The notes under the pieces: model-generated
Seen by the model: the letters and a program-made list of their open reading frames with translations, nothing else
The model's database searches: none
Told to the model about the DNA's origin: nothing
DNA from: a bacterium
GTDB taxonomy: Bacteria > Patescibacteria > Microgenomatia > Levybacterales > UBA12049
Length of the DNA stretch: 5,345 nucleotides
Assembly: GCA_021825955.1 (NCBI GenBank)
Contig: JAKAEH010000079.1
Coordinates: forward strand, 1-5,345
Reading direction: 5' to 3'
Position numbers and translations under genes: made by a program
Shown here: positions 1 through 5,345 of the stretch, one piece after another
How the letters are laid out: every line of letters starts with the position of its first letter
Position numbering within the stretch: position 1 is the first letter of the stretch

Positions 1-12
1 CTTAGGAAACTC

Positions 13-99
13 GGAGAGGTCGCATAGCGGACTAGTGCAATGGTCTTGAAAACCATCGTGGCGGAAACGCCACCGTGGGTTCGAATCCCACCCTCTCCG
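13..99 (+). tRNA. tRNA-Ser (anticodon UGA)
   Basis: This gene encodes a type II tRNA decoding UCA and related serine codons. All arms can be folded by eye. The 7 bp acceptor stem pairs 13-19 with 92-98. A 3 bp D stem pairs 22-24 with 36-38. The anticodon stem pairs 40-44 with 52-56, and its loop carries TGA at 47-49. The long variable arm characteristic of serine tRNAs is a 6 bp stem, 58-63 with 68-73, closed by a GAAA loop. The T stem pairs 75-79 with 87-91 around TTCGAAT. The discriminator base is G99, as expected for tRNA-Ser. CCA is not encoded (the next bases are CTT), so it must be added by nucleotidyltransferase. The promoter lies outside the window. A short T run at 101-104 follows, and a convergent gene ends only 3 bp away. 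Confidence 0.97.
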
Positions 100-102
100 C
101 TT

Positions 103-1512
103 TTACGTTTTAAATTCCTTTATTGCACTTGAGCTTACAAGAAGAATTGCCAGTAGCGCTAATATGCCGAAACTTTTTGCTTTATTTCTTAGTTCTCTTA
201 ATTCCATAATTTTCTTCTGCCGCATTTCAAATTCTTCCTGGCTTTCGCTTGCCCCCTTTTGAGGGTCGGTTAATAGTTGATCCAAAATTCCGTCTATATT
301 ACCGGAGCGGAAAGCCTCCGCCAGTGCTCTTGCAGAGCTCTCCGGGATATCTCCTTCTTCAAGCCTTCTCCAATATTCTCCTGCGATGCCTTGGGCGTCT
401 CCGGTTTCGGAAAAACCTGAGAGTTCCTGCAGGTTTTGTAAACTAGCTCTTTGTGTCATAAGAGACTCATATTTTTTTTGAAGCTGGTTTTGTCTTGCTT
501 CAAGATCCTCCGCTTCGGAGGCGGAAAGAGATTTAGATGATTTCGCTTTAATCTCTTCAATCCGCTGGAATGTTTCACCTGCTTCTTTTTCTATCGTTTT
601 AAGCCCCTCGCCAACGGCAACAGCGTCTATATTTGTATTATTTGTTATTATCCTGGCAATGATCTCTCCGTTTACAATGGTTTCGTCTCCCAATAGGGTA
701 TTTATCTGTTCCAATTGTGTTATTTGAGTCTGCTGTTCTGCGGTCGGGGCTTGTCCGTCTTCAACTTTTGGCATGCGGGAGTCGATAAAAGCTTTTACGT
801 CATCTCTTGTTATAATTCCGGTTTTTTTTGCTACTGTTTGTATAGTATCTCTAGTTGAGTCAAGTTTATCATCGCCAAAGAGCTCTTCGTCTAATTCTTG
901 CGCTCTTTCTCCTCCCGCAAGTTTTGCAGCATAATACTCAAACATTACCCTTTCGTCTCCTTGCAGATTTTGGGAAAATGCTTCTTGTTCGGAAATTATC
1001 TGGCCGGTTATCACATCGTCCCAGGGTACTTCAAAAGGAGCTGTAGGATTAGATATTATTCCCGCACCTTCGGCGTATTCGTATTGTGCCATTGCAACTC
1101 CGTTTCTATTTACGGTTCCTACAATTCTTGCAATTTGAACATCTTTTTTTACTCCATTTATTTCGGTATGAACAATTATTGGTTTTCCGTCCGTTAGAGG
1201 AATATCAAGCGCTTGGGGCTTAGTATCTTTTCCCGCCGCTTCGGTAGCAGATTTATTTTTAACAAAAACTTTTATAGCCCTTTCGTGTCCGTGTCCTTCT
1301 CCTTCCAGTTCGGAATCGTCTTTTTCCGCAATTTCTCTGGCTTTTCTGTGAATTAACCTTTTTCCGACAACTCTTGCAGCTTCTTGCGCTTTTTTTCTGA
1401 TACTTTCTCTTTGTTCGGGCGCAATTGCTTTTTCGGGACCGGAAGGAGGTGCCGCTGCTGTTTTTTCGGAATCTGAAGGCGGTGCCGCAACCGCTTCGGG
1501 TGTTTCGCTCAT
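103..1512 (-). CDS. Unknown tail-anchored coiled-coil protein, 469 aa
   Basis: I do not recognise a family. The N-terminus (residues 1-35) is Pro/Ala/Glu-rich and probably disordered, with an 11-residue near-duplication (AAPPSDSEK at 9-17, AAPPSGPEK at 20-28). A basic helical stretch (36-63) is followed by an acidic patch with GHGH (73-76). Residues 101-165 look strand-rich and may be a small globular domain. The rest is mostly charged helix, with likely coiled coil around 305-365 and 424-446. One hydrophobic segment, FGILALLAILLVSSSA (448-463), lies 6 residues from the end behind a basic run, so the protein looks C-terminally anchored with its bulk in the cytoplasm. There is no signal peptide and no cysteine. 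The open frame runs 135 codons further upstream, but that part is antisense to the neighbouring gene, so I start at Met 1512, just inside the intergenic region. No Shine-Dalgarno is visible. It is divergent from the 968-residue gene and ends 3 bp from the tRNA. The gene call is firm; the function is unknown. Confidence 0.88.
   Translation of the reverse strand: MSETPEAVAAPPSDSEKTAAAPPSGPEKAIAPEQRESIRKKAQEAARVVGKRLIHRKAREIAEKDDSELEGEGHGHERAIKVFVKNKSATEAAGKDTKPQALDIPLTDGKPIIVHTEINGVKKDVQIARIVGTVNRNGVAMAQYEYAEGAGIISNPTAPFEVPWDDVITGQIISEQEAFSQNLQGDERVMFEYYAAKLAGGERAQELDEELFGDDKLDSTRDTIQTVAKKTGIITRDDVKAFIDSRMPKVEDGQAPTAEQQTQITQLEQINTLLGDETIVNGEIIARIITNNTNIDAVAVGEGLKTIEKEAGETFQRIEEIKAKSSKSLSASEAEDLEARQNQLQKKYESLMTQRASLQNLQELSGFSETGDAQGIAGEYWRRLEEGDIPESSARALAEAFRSGNIDGILDQLLTDPQKGASESQEEFEMRQKKIMELRELRNKAKSFGILALLAILLVSSSAIKEFKT
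1423..1488 (-). repeat. 33-bp imperfect tandem duplication (11-aa repeat)
   Basis: Two adjacent 33-base units (1456-1488 and 1423-1455) encode AAPPSDSEKTA and AAPPSGPEKAI near the N-terminus of the minus-strand protein. The DNA copies are similar but diverged, so this is an old or selected in-frame duplication in a low-complexity linker rather than a recent slippage event. Confidence 0.7.
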
Positions 1513-1518
1513 ATTACG

Positions 1519-1545
1519 ATTATAATAGTTGAAATATTTCGTCAA
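1519..1545 (-). promoter_or_regulatory. Candidate sigma70-type promoter of the minus-strand gene, leaderless
   Basis: Read on the minus strand, a perfect -10 hexamer TATAAT occupies 1524-1519, only 6 nt from the ATG whose first base is 1512. A -35-like TTGACG lies at 1545-1540, giving a short 15 bp spacer. An alternative -35, TTGATT at 1550-1545, would give 20 bp. Transcription normally begins about 6-7 nt after the -10, so the RNA would begin at or next to the A of the start codon and have no leader. This fits the absence of a ribosome-binding site. The promoter is interleaved with the opposing one. Confidence 0.55.
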
Positions 1546-1553
1546 ATCAACTA
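1526..1553. promoter_or_regulatory. Inverted repeat and palindrome, possible shared operator
   Basis: Perfect 7 bp arms TAGTTGA (1526-1532) and TCAACTA (1547-1553) flank 14 bp, and a separate 10 bp perfect palindrome GAAATATTTC sits at 1531-1540. Both lie near the middle of the 51 bp divergent intergenic region and overlap the -35 elements of both genes. The symmetry could be an operator for a regulator controlling both genes, or may simply reflect two similar promoters facing opposite ways. No regulator is encoded in the window. Confidence 0.35.
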
Positions 1554-1558
1554 ATAAT
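1529..1558 (+). promoter_or_regulatory. Candidate sigma70-type promoter of the 968-aa gene, leaderless
   Basis: A -35-like TTGAAA at 1529-1534 and a -10-like AATAAT at 1553-1558 (5 of 6 matches to TATAAT) are separated by 18 bp. The -10 ends 5 nt before the ATG at 1564, so the expected transcription start falls on or beside the start codon. No purine-rich ribosome-binding site exists in the remaining bases. An in-frame TAG at 1558-1560 rules out any start upstream of codon 1561. Both observations point to leaderless translation initiation. The promoter shares its central bases with the divergent promoter. Confidence 0.5.
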
Positions 1559-1563
1559 AGGAT

Positions 1564-4470
1564 ATGGCCGAGATAAGTGCGGCAACAGCCGCAGCTAATG
1601 TAATTAGCGAAAGAACTCCTCATCCGTTTACACCGGTAGCAAGGCAAAGGACAATAGAGCCCACGGGTCCCAGGGTAAAATTTGACAGGAGTGCTTTTGA
1701 AGGCAGCATTATAGGTTTGCCGGCGACAGGGCCCGGTGAAAGAAGTGTAGTGCCGGGAGTAGGCCCCGAGGCAAAAGTGGAATTTAGTTCTGAAGTTGTC
1801 TCCGGTCTTAGAGATTTTGCAACTACGTATGTAGATAAACTTATCGAACTGCAAAGAACGCCGATTACAATCGCAGGCGTGAGAACGACAATATATGAGG
1901 CTATGAAAAACCAGCAAGCGGGCATAGGTTTAAATTATCAGGAGGACGAGGCAATGCTTGCTGCTTTTTCAAAAGTTGAGGATGGACAGAGAATATCAAA
2001 GAGCCCCGACGAAATTAACTCGATGATTTTAGAGCACCCTCTTATGCTTCAAAACCTTATGGCTGTTGCCGAGAGATATGCCAGAGACAGCTTGGCAGCA
2101 TTGGGCATCAGGGCAGAAATGGCAAGGCCCGGTAACAGAACGAATGCCGATAGTCTAAGAAGAAGCGTGGACCTTCCGATAGACCAAGGAAGATTAAGGG
2201 AGGGCTATAACAGGTTGAACGAGTGGGCAAGAAGACCCGAAGAGCAAGGAGGCAGAGCCGGTGATAGAAGCAATATAGCAACGGTAGCAAGAGGACTCGG
2301 TCCGTGGGCTGCCGCCGGAGGATTGTTGGGAGCATTGGGGGGAACAGTTGGCGGTCCCGTGGGTATGGTCGGCGGAGCAGCTTTGGGCTCTTCTGCTGTT
2401 AGCGCAATCGCAACCGGAGTTGGAAGATTAACCCGCGAAGGGCCTAGATTAGTATTAACAGATGATCAGGATTTATTAAATCAGGCTCAAAGACCGGGCG
2501 AACAGCTTAGAGCAACGCATCTTATTGGAATAGATCCCGCCCACCCGGAGCTTTCTACAAGAGGAGGAGAAAAAGTAGAAGCGGAAGCAATCCGCATAAT
2601 TTATCTAAGAGCAATGTATATGACAGACCTTGGAGTTCCTCCGCAAAGACTGGACGCCTTATCAGATCAGTTTCTTAATTCTCCGGGGCAAAGGCCGGAG
2701 GAAATAGATAATAAAATTACAGCAGACATTCAACGCCGCTTCGAAGAATTAGGAGGACGTGCTCCGGGAGTTACGATTGATGCTGCAAGAGACATATACA
2801 GAAGAGCGCAGGAGGGTGCTTTAATGGATAGATTTGCACAAGTTATGCGGGAAAACAGGCCAAGGGAAAATGTTGGAAGATTGTTAACAAATGCAATTAA
2901 TACAAGACAAGAAGGCGGGACCGCTCTTCAAAGCCGAAAAAAAGAGGCAACGGAAGAGCAGCAAAGACTGCAGCAAGAAAAAACGGTTTTAGGGTCGACC
3001 TTAGAAGCGGCCACAAATTATAGAAACAAGGTAGTAGAAGCTGAGGCATCAAGAAAAACATTGGAAAATACTTTGGCTACAATGAGCGCAGGAAGGCCCG
3101 CCCCCCTTACTACAGAAGCCGCAATCAATGAAATGAGGGAAGCTGTGTCTAATCCGGGTGGGGCAGCCAGCATCACAATAGTATTGGAAAATGGAAGAAC
3201 CTTACTAATCCAAAATCTTGCGAGTAGGGAAAACGCTGCAGACCAAGACTTAGAGGTTGAATATGGACGTATTGCGGGTATGAATCCAATGCCCAAAGAA
3301 TCGGCGGCTAATTTTGAGGCAAGGCAAACCAGGGCAAGAGAAGTAGCTGATAGAAATTATGCAAGACGCATGGAGCCTATAAACAGAGAAAGAGAACAAA
3401 TGGAACAGGCTATTGCCAGAATGCAGCTTTTATCTCAAAATACCCGAAATATCGGTGATCAAACTCTATCTTCGACAGAGGTTGTAACAGGAGCGGAAGA
3501 ATTAATGGTGATTTCTAAATCAGAGAACACTCTTGCGAATTTTGGCGTTCCTCAGGCAACAATTGACAGCGGAGATTACTCAGCAATTTTAACCGAAATA
3601 CATAATGCATATACCGCAAATCCTGCAAACGGCTGGCCGGAGTCGGAAGATAATACTCCAGAGAACAGGCTTTTGATAAGAAGAGCAATAATTCAAGCGC
3701 GGGCAAATCAGTTAGAAAGAGCAGGAGTAACCAATTCAGCTACAGTAGAACCTCATTTCACGGCCGCCAGAAATCTTGGTTTTACAACTGAGCAGCTCGC
3801 CCTATTGGATATAGATGAATTGGAAACCCGCTCCGGACGATTGAATCCTGCGGGCACAGCAACTCCCAGACCGGAATTGGAAGATGCACAGAAATGGGCA
3901 AGAGAGCAGTTAAGATATGTTCAAGATTCAATTAGACAAGAGAACACAAATGTTCAAACTGCCGAAAATGCACAAGCAAGAAGATTAAGAAACGTTGATA
4001 TGAGTACGGAAATTGCACAGCTGACAATGGTAAGAGATATTTATGAAAACAGAGACCAGGTAAAAACAAGAGCGGCGCAGGCATACTTTCTTCCGGAACA
4101 AAGAGCAGGGCTTGAAGATGTAGGACATGTTGCAAGGGGGGCCAACGGATATACGGCAGCAGAGCAGGCATCGGGCCTTCCGCGAAATGTACTTGAAGTA
4201 TTAAATATTCTAACTAATTATCAAAATGCTCCCGATAGAAATGGAGCTTTCCAGCAAATCTGGGCAAACCTTGGTTCAAATCCAGATGCTATACTTCTCC
4301 CCAGACTTAGAAATGCATTCGGATTGCCGGGGGCAAATATAGATTCTTTTGCAAGAAGACTTAGGGGACAAATTCGAACCGGTACAACGGTTGCGTCTGA
4401 TTTTGGAAGAGCAGCCGGAGATAATGCAGTTAATGAATTTGTTCAATGGGGGCTTAGTATAAGTACATGA
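1564..4470 (+). CDS. Unknown large helical protein with glycine zipper, 968 aa
   Basis: I do not recognise a family. Residues 1-75 are Pro/Gly-rich and likely disordered. Residues 76-240 look helical. Residues 245-287 form a hydrophobic glycine-zipper segment, with Gly at 259, 263, 267, 271 and 275 and a second register at 252, 256, 260 and 264. Most of the rest is polar helix, with likely coiled coil near 448-507, 575-625 and 769-830. A short strand-like stretch, ITIVLENGRTLLIQ, begins near 537. A turn-plus-helix motif, G-(V/L/F)-(P/T)-x3-(L/I), recurs at 357, 661, 739, 871 and 920. There is no signal peptide and no cysteine. Arginine (about 95) far exceeds lysine (about 17). The start is fixed by an in-frame stop at 1558-1560 and by the next Met being residue 114. 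It is divergent from the tail-anchored gene and overlaps the next gene by 4 bases, so those genes are probably co-regulated. A large scaffold or membrane-inserting protein is conceivable, but this is inference. Confidence 0.9.
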   Translation: MAEISAATAAANVISERTPHPFTPVARQRTIEPTGPRVKFDRSAFEGSIIGLPATGPGERSVVPGVGPEAKVEFSSEVVSGLRDFATTYVDKLIELQRTPITIAGVRTTIYEAMKNQQAGIGLNYQEDEAMLAAFSKVEDGQRISKSPDEINSMILEHPLMLQNLMAVAERYARDSLAALGIRAEMARPGNRTNADSLRRSVDLPIDQGRLREGYNRLNEWARRPEEQGGRAGDRSNIATVARGLGPWAAAGGLLGALGGTVGGPVGMVGGAALGSSAVSAIATGVGRLTREGPRLVLTDDQDLLNQAQRPGEQLRATHLIGIDPAHPELSTRGGEKVEAEAIRIIYLRAMYMTDLGVPPQRLDALSDQFLNSPGQRPEEIDNKITADIQRRFEELGGRAPGVTIDAARDIYRRAQEGALMDRFAQVMRENRPRENVGRLLTNAINTRQEGGTALQSRKKEATEEQQRLQQEKTVLGSTLEAATNYRNKVVEAEASRKTLENTLATMSAGRPAPLTTEAAINEMREAVSNPGGAASITIVLENGRTLLIQNLASRENAADQDLEVEYGRIAGMNPMPKESAANFEARQTRAREVADRNYARRMEPINREREQMEQAIARMQLLSQNTRNIGDQTLSSTEVVTGAEELMVISKSENTLANFGVPQATIDSGDYSAILTEIHNAYTANPANGWPESEDNTPENRLLIRRAIIQARANQLERAGVTNSATVEPHFTAARNLGFTTEQLALLDIDELETRSGRLNPAGTATPRPELEDAQKWAREQLRYVQDSIRQENTNVQTAENAQARRLRNVDMSTEIAQLTMVRDIYENRDQVKTRAAQAYFLPEQRAGLEDVGHVARGANGYTAAEQASGLPRNVLEVLNILTNYQNAPDRNGAFQQIWANLGSNPDAILLPRLRNAFGLPGANIDSFARRLRGQIRTGTTVASDFGRAAGDNAVNEFVQWGLSIST
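2296..2424 (+). other. Glycine-zipper hydrophobic segment (residues 245-287)
   Basis: This stretch encodes a 43-residue segment of Gly, Ala, Leu and Val with no charged residue. Glycines are spaced every four residues in two registers (252/256/260/264 and 259/263/267/271/275). Such GxxxG ladders pack helices closely in membranes and are known from glycine-zipper membrane proteins. The length suits a hairpin of two short membrane helices, perhaps turning at GGP (263-265). It is embedded in an otherwise strongly polar, arginine-rich protein, with charged residues immediately on both sides. Confidence 0.65.
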
Positions 4471-4853
4471 AAGATTTAAGTACAAAAAGCATAATTAATT
4501 TATTGCCGTTTCCGGGGGATTTTAAACTGGATCTCTTGGAGAAATACGATAATTTGCCGAGAGAAGAACAGCTTAGAATCTCTGACCTTGTTTGGGAAGC
4601 GTATTATGCAATTTATGATTTTAAAATCAAAGAAAATTTTGATAAGGCACTTTTGGAAGCGGATGAAAAAGGAGAAAAACCCGACGAAAAGTTTTACGGA
4701 AAGATAGTTGAAAAAACAGATAAGGAAATAGAAAACCTTCTTACTTCTTCTTCGGAAAATATAGATTTATCCCAAGCAAGGAAAAGTATGGAGATGATTA
4801 TAAAGGAAATAAATGCTTCTAAAAAGAGTGCCGCTACTCCTTATAAATCTTAA
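4467..4853 (+). CDS. Unknown small Lys-rich helical protein, 128 aa
   Basis: I do not recognise a family. The start ATG at 4467 overlaps the stop of the 968-residue gene as ATGA, which implies translational coupling within one transcript. Only a weak G run (4448-4452), set too far upstream, resembles a ribosome-binding site. The N-terminal part has short hydrophobic patches (residues 9-16, and around the aromatic WEAYYAIYDF at 43-52). The remainder is charged helix rich in Lys and Glu, ending in a Lys/Ser tail. There is no signal peptide, membrane segment or cysteine. Its basic residues are mostly lysine (18 Lys, 3 Arg), the reverse of its upstream partner. A small partner or chaperone-like subunit of the large protein would fit the coupling, but that is inference. 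It converges on the ATPase gene with one base between the stops. Confidence 0.82.
   Translation: MKDLSTKSIINLLPFPGDFKLDLLEKYDNLPREEQLRISDLVWEAYYAIYDFKIKENFDKALLEADEKGEKPDEKFYGKIVEKTDKEIENLLTSSSENIDLSQARKSMEMIIKEINASKKSAATPYKS
4821..4842 (-). terminator. Possible intrinsic terminator of the ATPase gene
   Basis: On the minus strand, 4842-4836 (AAGGAGT) can pair with 4829-4823 (ACTCTTT), including one G-U pair, around a 6-base loop. The downstream arm runs into a T tract at 4825-4821. It begins 12 bases past the ATPase stop codon. It lies inside the coding end of the small lysine-rich gene, because the two genes converge with no spacer. The stem is short and only moderately stable, so the call is tentative. 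Confidence 0.35.
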
Positions 4854-4854
4854 A

Positions 4855-5345
4855 TTATCTGCTTGTCCTAAGGGCGTTTATAATAACAGCTACATCGATT
4901 GCTTCCTGCAGAAAAGCTCCTCCTATCGGAGGAACAAGACCGAAGGAGGCAACAACCATTCCTAAAATACTTATTCCTATCCCGAAAAATATACTTTGCT
5001 TAGCAATTCTTATTGTTCTTTTGGCTATATTTAAAGATTCAACAACAAGGGAAAAATTACCGCCAAGAAATACTATATCAGCGGCTTCAGAAGCTGCTGT
5101 TTGTTCTTCGTTTGAAAAAACCATTCCTACGTCTGCTAAGGCTAATGCGGGAGCATCGTTTATTCCGTCTCCGACCATTGCTGTTATTTTTCCGTTCTTT
5201 TTTAGTTTTTGAATTCCTGCTTGCTTGTCTTCGGGAGTACATTCTGCTTTTATTACAACATCCAGATTTAATTGCTTGACAAGTTTTTCCGCAGCCTCTC
5301 GTTTGTCGCCTGTAAATATATAGAGTTCAAAGCCCCAGTTTTTAA
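4855..5345 (-). CDS. Heavy-metal P1B-type ATPase, C-terminal part (5' end outside window)
   Basis: This is the C-terminal 162 residues of a membrane pump that exports or imports metal cations using ATP. The reading frame is open to the window edge, so the Met at 5178 is internal. Visible P-type ATPase signatures in order are the TGD motif (residues 11-13 of the fragment) of the catalytic core, TPEDK (36-40), and the hinge motif GDGINDAPAL (58-67), which contains the Mg-binding aspartates. Next come ADVG and SEAAD of the P domain, then two membrane helices (about 117-137 and 140-158) ending in QEAIDVAVIINALR. The close of the protein and the lack of extra C-terminal helices match the P1B (CadA/ZntA/CopA-like) group rather than Ca or K pumps. 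The last helix has an Asp (149), but neither the DxG of typical Zn/Cd pumps nor the HEGGT of the Co-type group, so the substrate cannot be assigned. The CPC-type motif, phosphorylation site and N-terminal metal-binding domain lie outside the window. Function is probably unrelated to the neighbouring unknown genes. Confidence 0.95.
   Translation of the reverse strand, partial: KNWGFELYIFTGDKREAAEKLVKQLNLDVVIKAECTPEDKQAGIQKLKKNGKITAMVGDGINDAPALALADVGMVFSNEEQTAASEAADIVFLGGNFSLVVESLNIAKRTIRIAKQSIFFGIGISILGMVVASFGLVPPIGGAFLQEAIDVAVIINALRTSR

Noticed and set aside
13..99. tRNA-Ser as an attachment site of an integrated element
   Set aside because: tRNA-Ser genes are common integration targets, but no integrase and no second copy of the tRNA 3' end are visible in the window.
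1513..1917. N-terminal extension of the minus-strand protein by 135 residues (start at 1917)
   Set aside because: The extension is antisense to the first 118 codons of the large gene, has cysteine- and aromatic-rich composition unlike the rest, and would bypass the intergenic region with its -10 element.
2108..2335. Other open frames antisense to or overlapping the main genes, such as this one
   Set aside because: They overlap well-supported genes, have implausible composition, and lack start signals; they are by-products of coding sequence on the other strand.
1564..4470. Large protein as a phage tape-measure protein
   Set aside because: Length, helicity and a hydrophobic segment fit loosely, but no other virion, packaging or lysis gene is present, and the divergent leaderless arrangement is not typical of tail modules.
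4918..4933. Perfect 6 bp hairpin TCCTCC-TATC-GGAGGA as a terminator
   Set aside because: On the plus strand no T tract follows. On the minus strand it lies well before the ATPase stop and would cut the message short. It encodes conserved loop residues (PPIGG), which explains the sequence.
4855..5178. ATPase as a complete 107-residue gene starting at 5178
   Set aside because: The frame stays open to the window edge and encodes the TGD and TPEDK motifs expected just upstream, so the Met at 5178 is internal and the gene is cut by the window.
1..5345. CRISPR array, insertion sequence or riboswitch
   Set aside because: No spaced direct repeats, transposase, terminal inverted repeats or long structured leaders are visible; the intergenic space totals well under 100 bases.

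Overview
The window is bacterial DNA of moderate-to-low GC, with very tight gene packing. The tRNA-Ser ends 3 bp from a convergent gene, two genes overlap by 4 bases, and the last two genes converge with a single base between their stops. This suggests a streamlined genome. Leaderless-looking promoters and a tRNA without an encoded CCA would fit a candidate-phylum (for example Patescibacteria-type) bacterium, but nothing here fixes the taxon, and that placement is a guess.

Layout: (1) 13-99, tRNA-Ser(UGA), + strand. (2) 103-1512, - strand, a 469-residue protein of unknown family with a Pro/Ala/Glu-rich N-terminus, a small strand-rich segment, coiled coil and one C-terminal membrane segment. 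(3) 1513-1563, a 51 bp divergent intergenic region in which promoter-like elements for both flanking genes are interleaved and each -10 lies about 6 nt from the start codon. (4) 1564-4470, + strand, a 968-residue, Arg-rich, mostly helical protein of unknown family with a glycine-zipper hydrophobic segment near residues 245-287. (5) 4467-4853, + strand, a 128-residue Lys-rich helical protein whose start overlaps the previous stop (ATGA). (6) 4855-5345, - strand, the C-terminal 162 residues of a heavy-metal P1B-type ATPase that continues beyond the right edge.

The tRNA and the ATPase are recognisable. The three genes between them are not, and they form a plausible module: two divergent genes sharing one compact control region, plus a translationally coupled small gene. 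All three products lack cysteine, are predicted to be mainly helical, and two of them carry membrane-compatible segments (a C-terminal anchor and a glycine zipper). A membrane-associated assembly is a reasonable hypothesis, but no sequence motif assigns it a function. The only gaps between genes are the 51 bp promoter region and three gaps or edges of 12 bp or less, so no long gene-free stretch exists.
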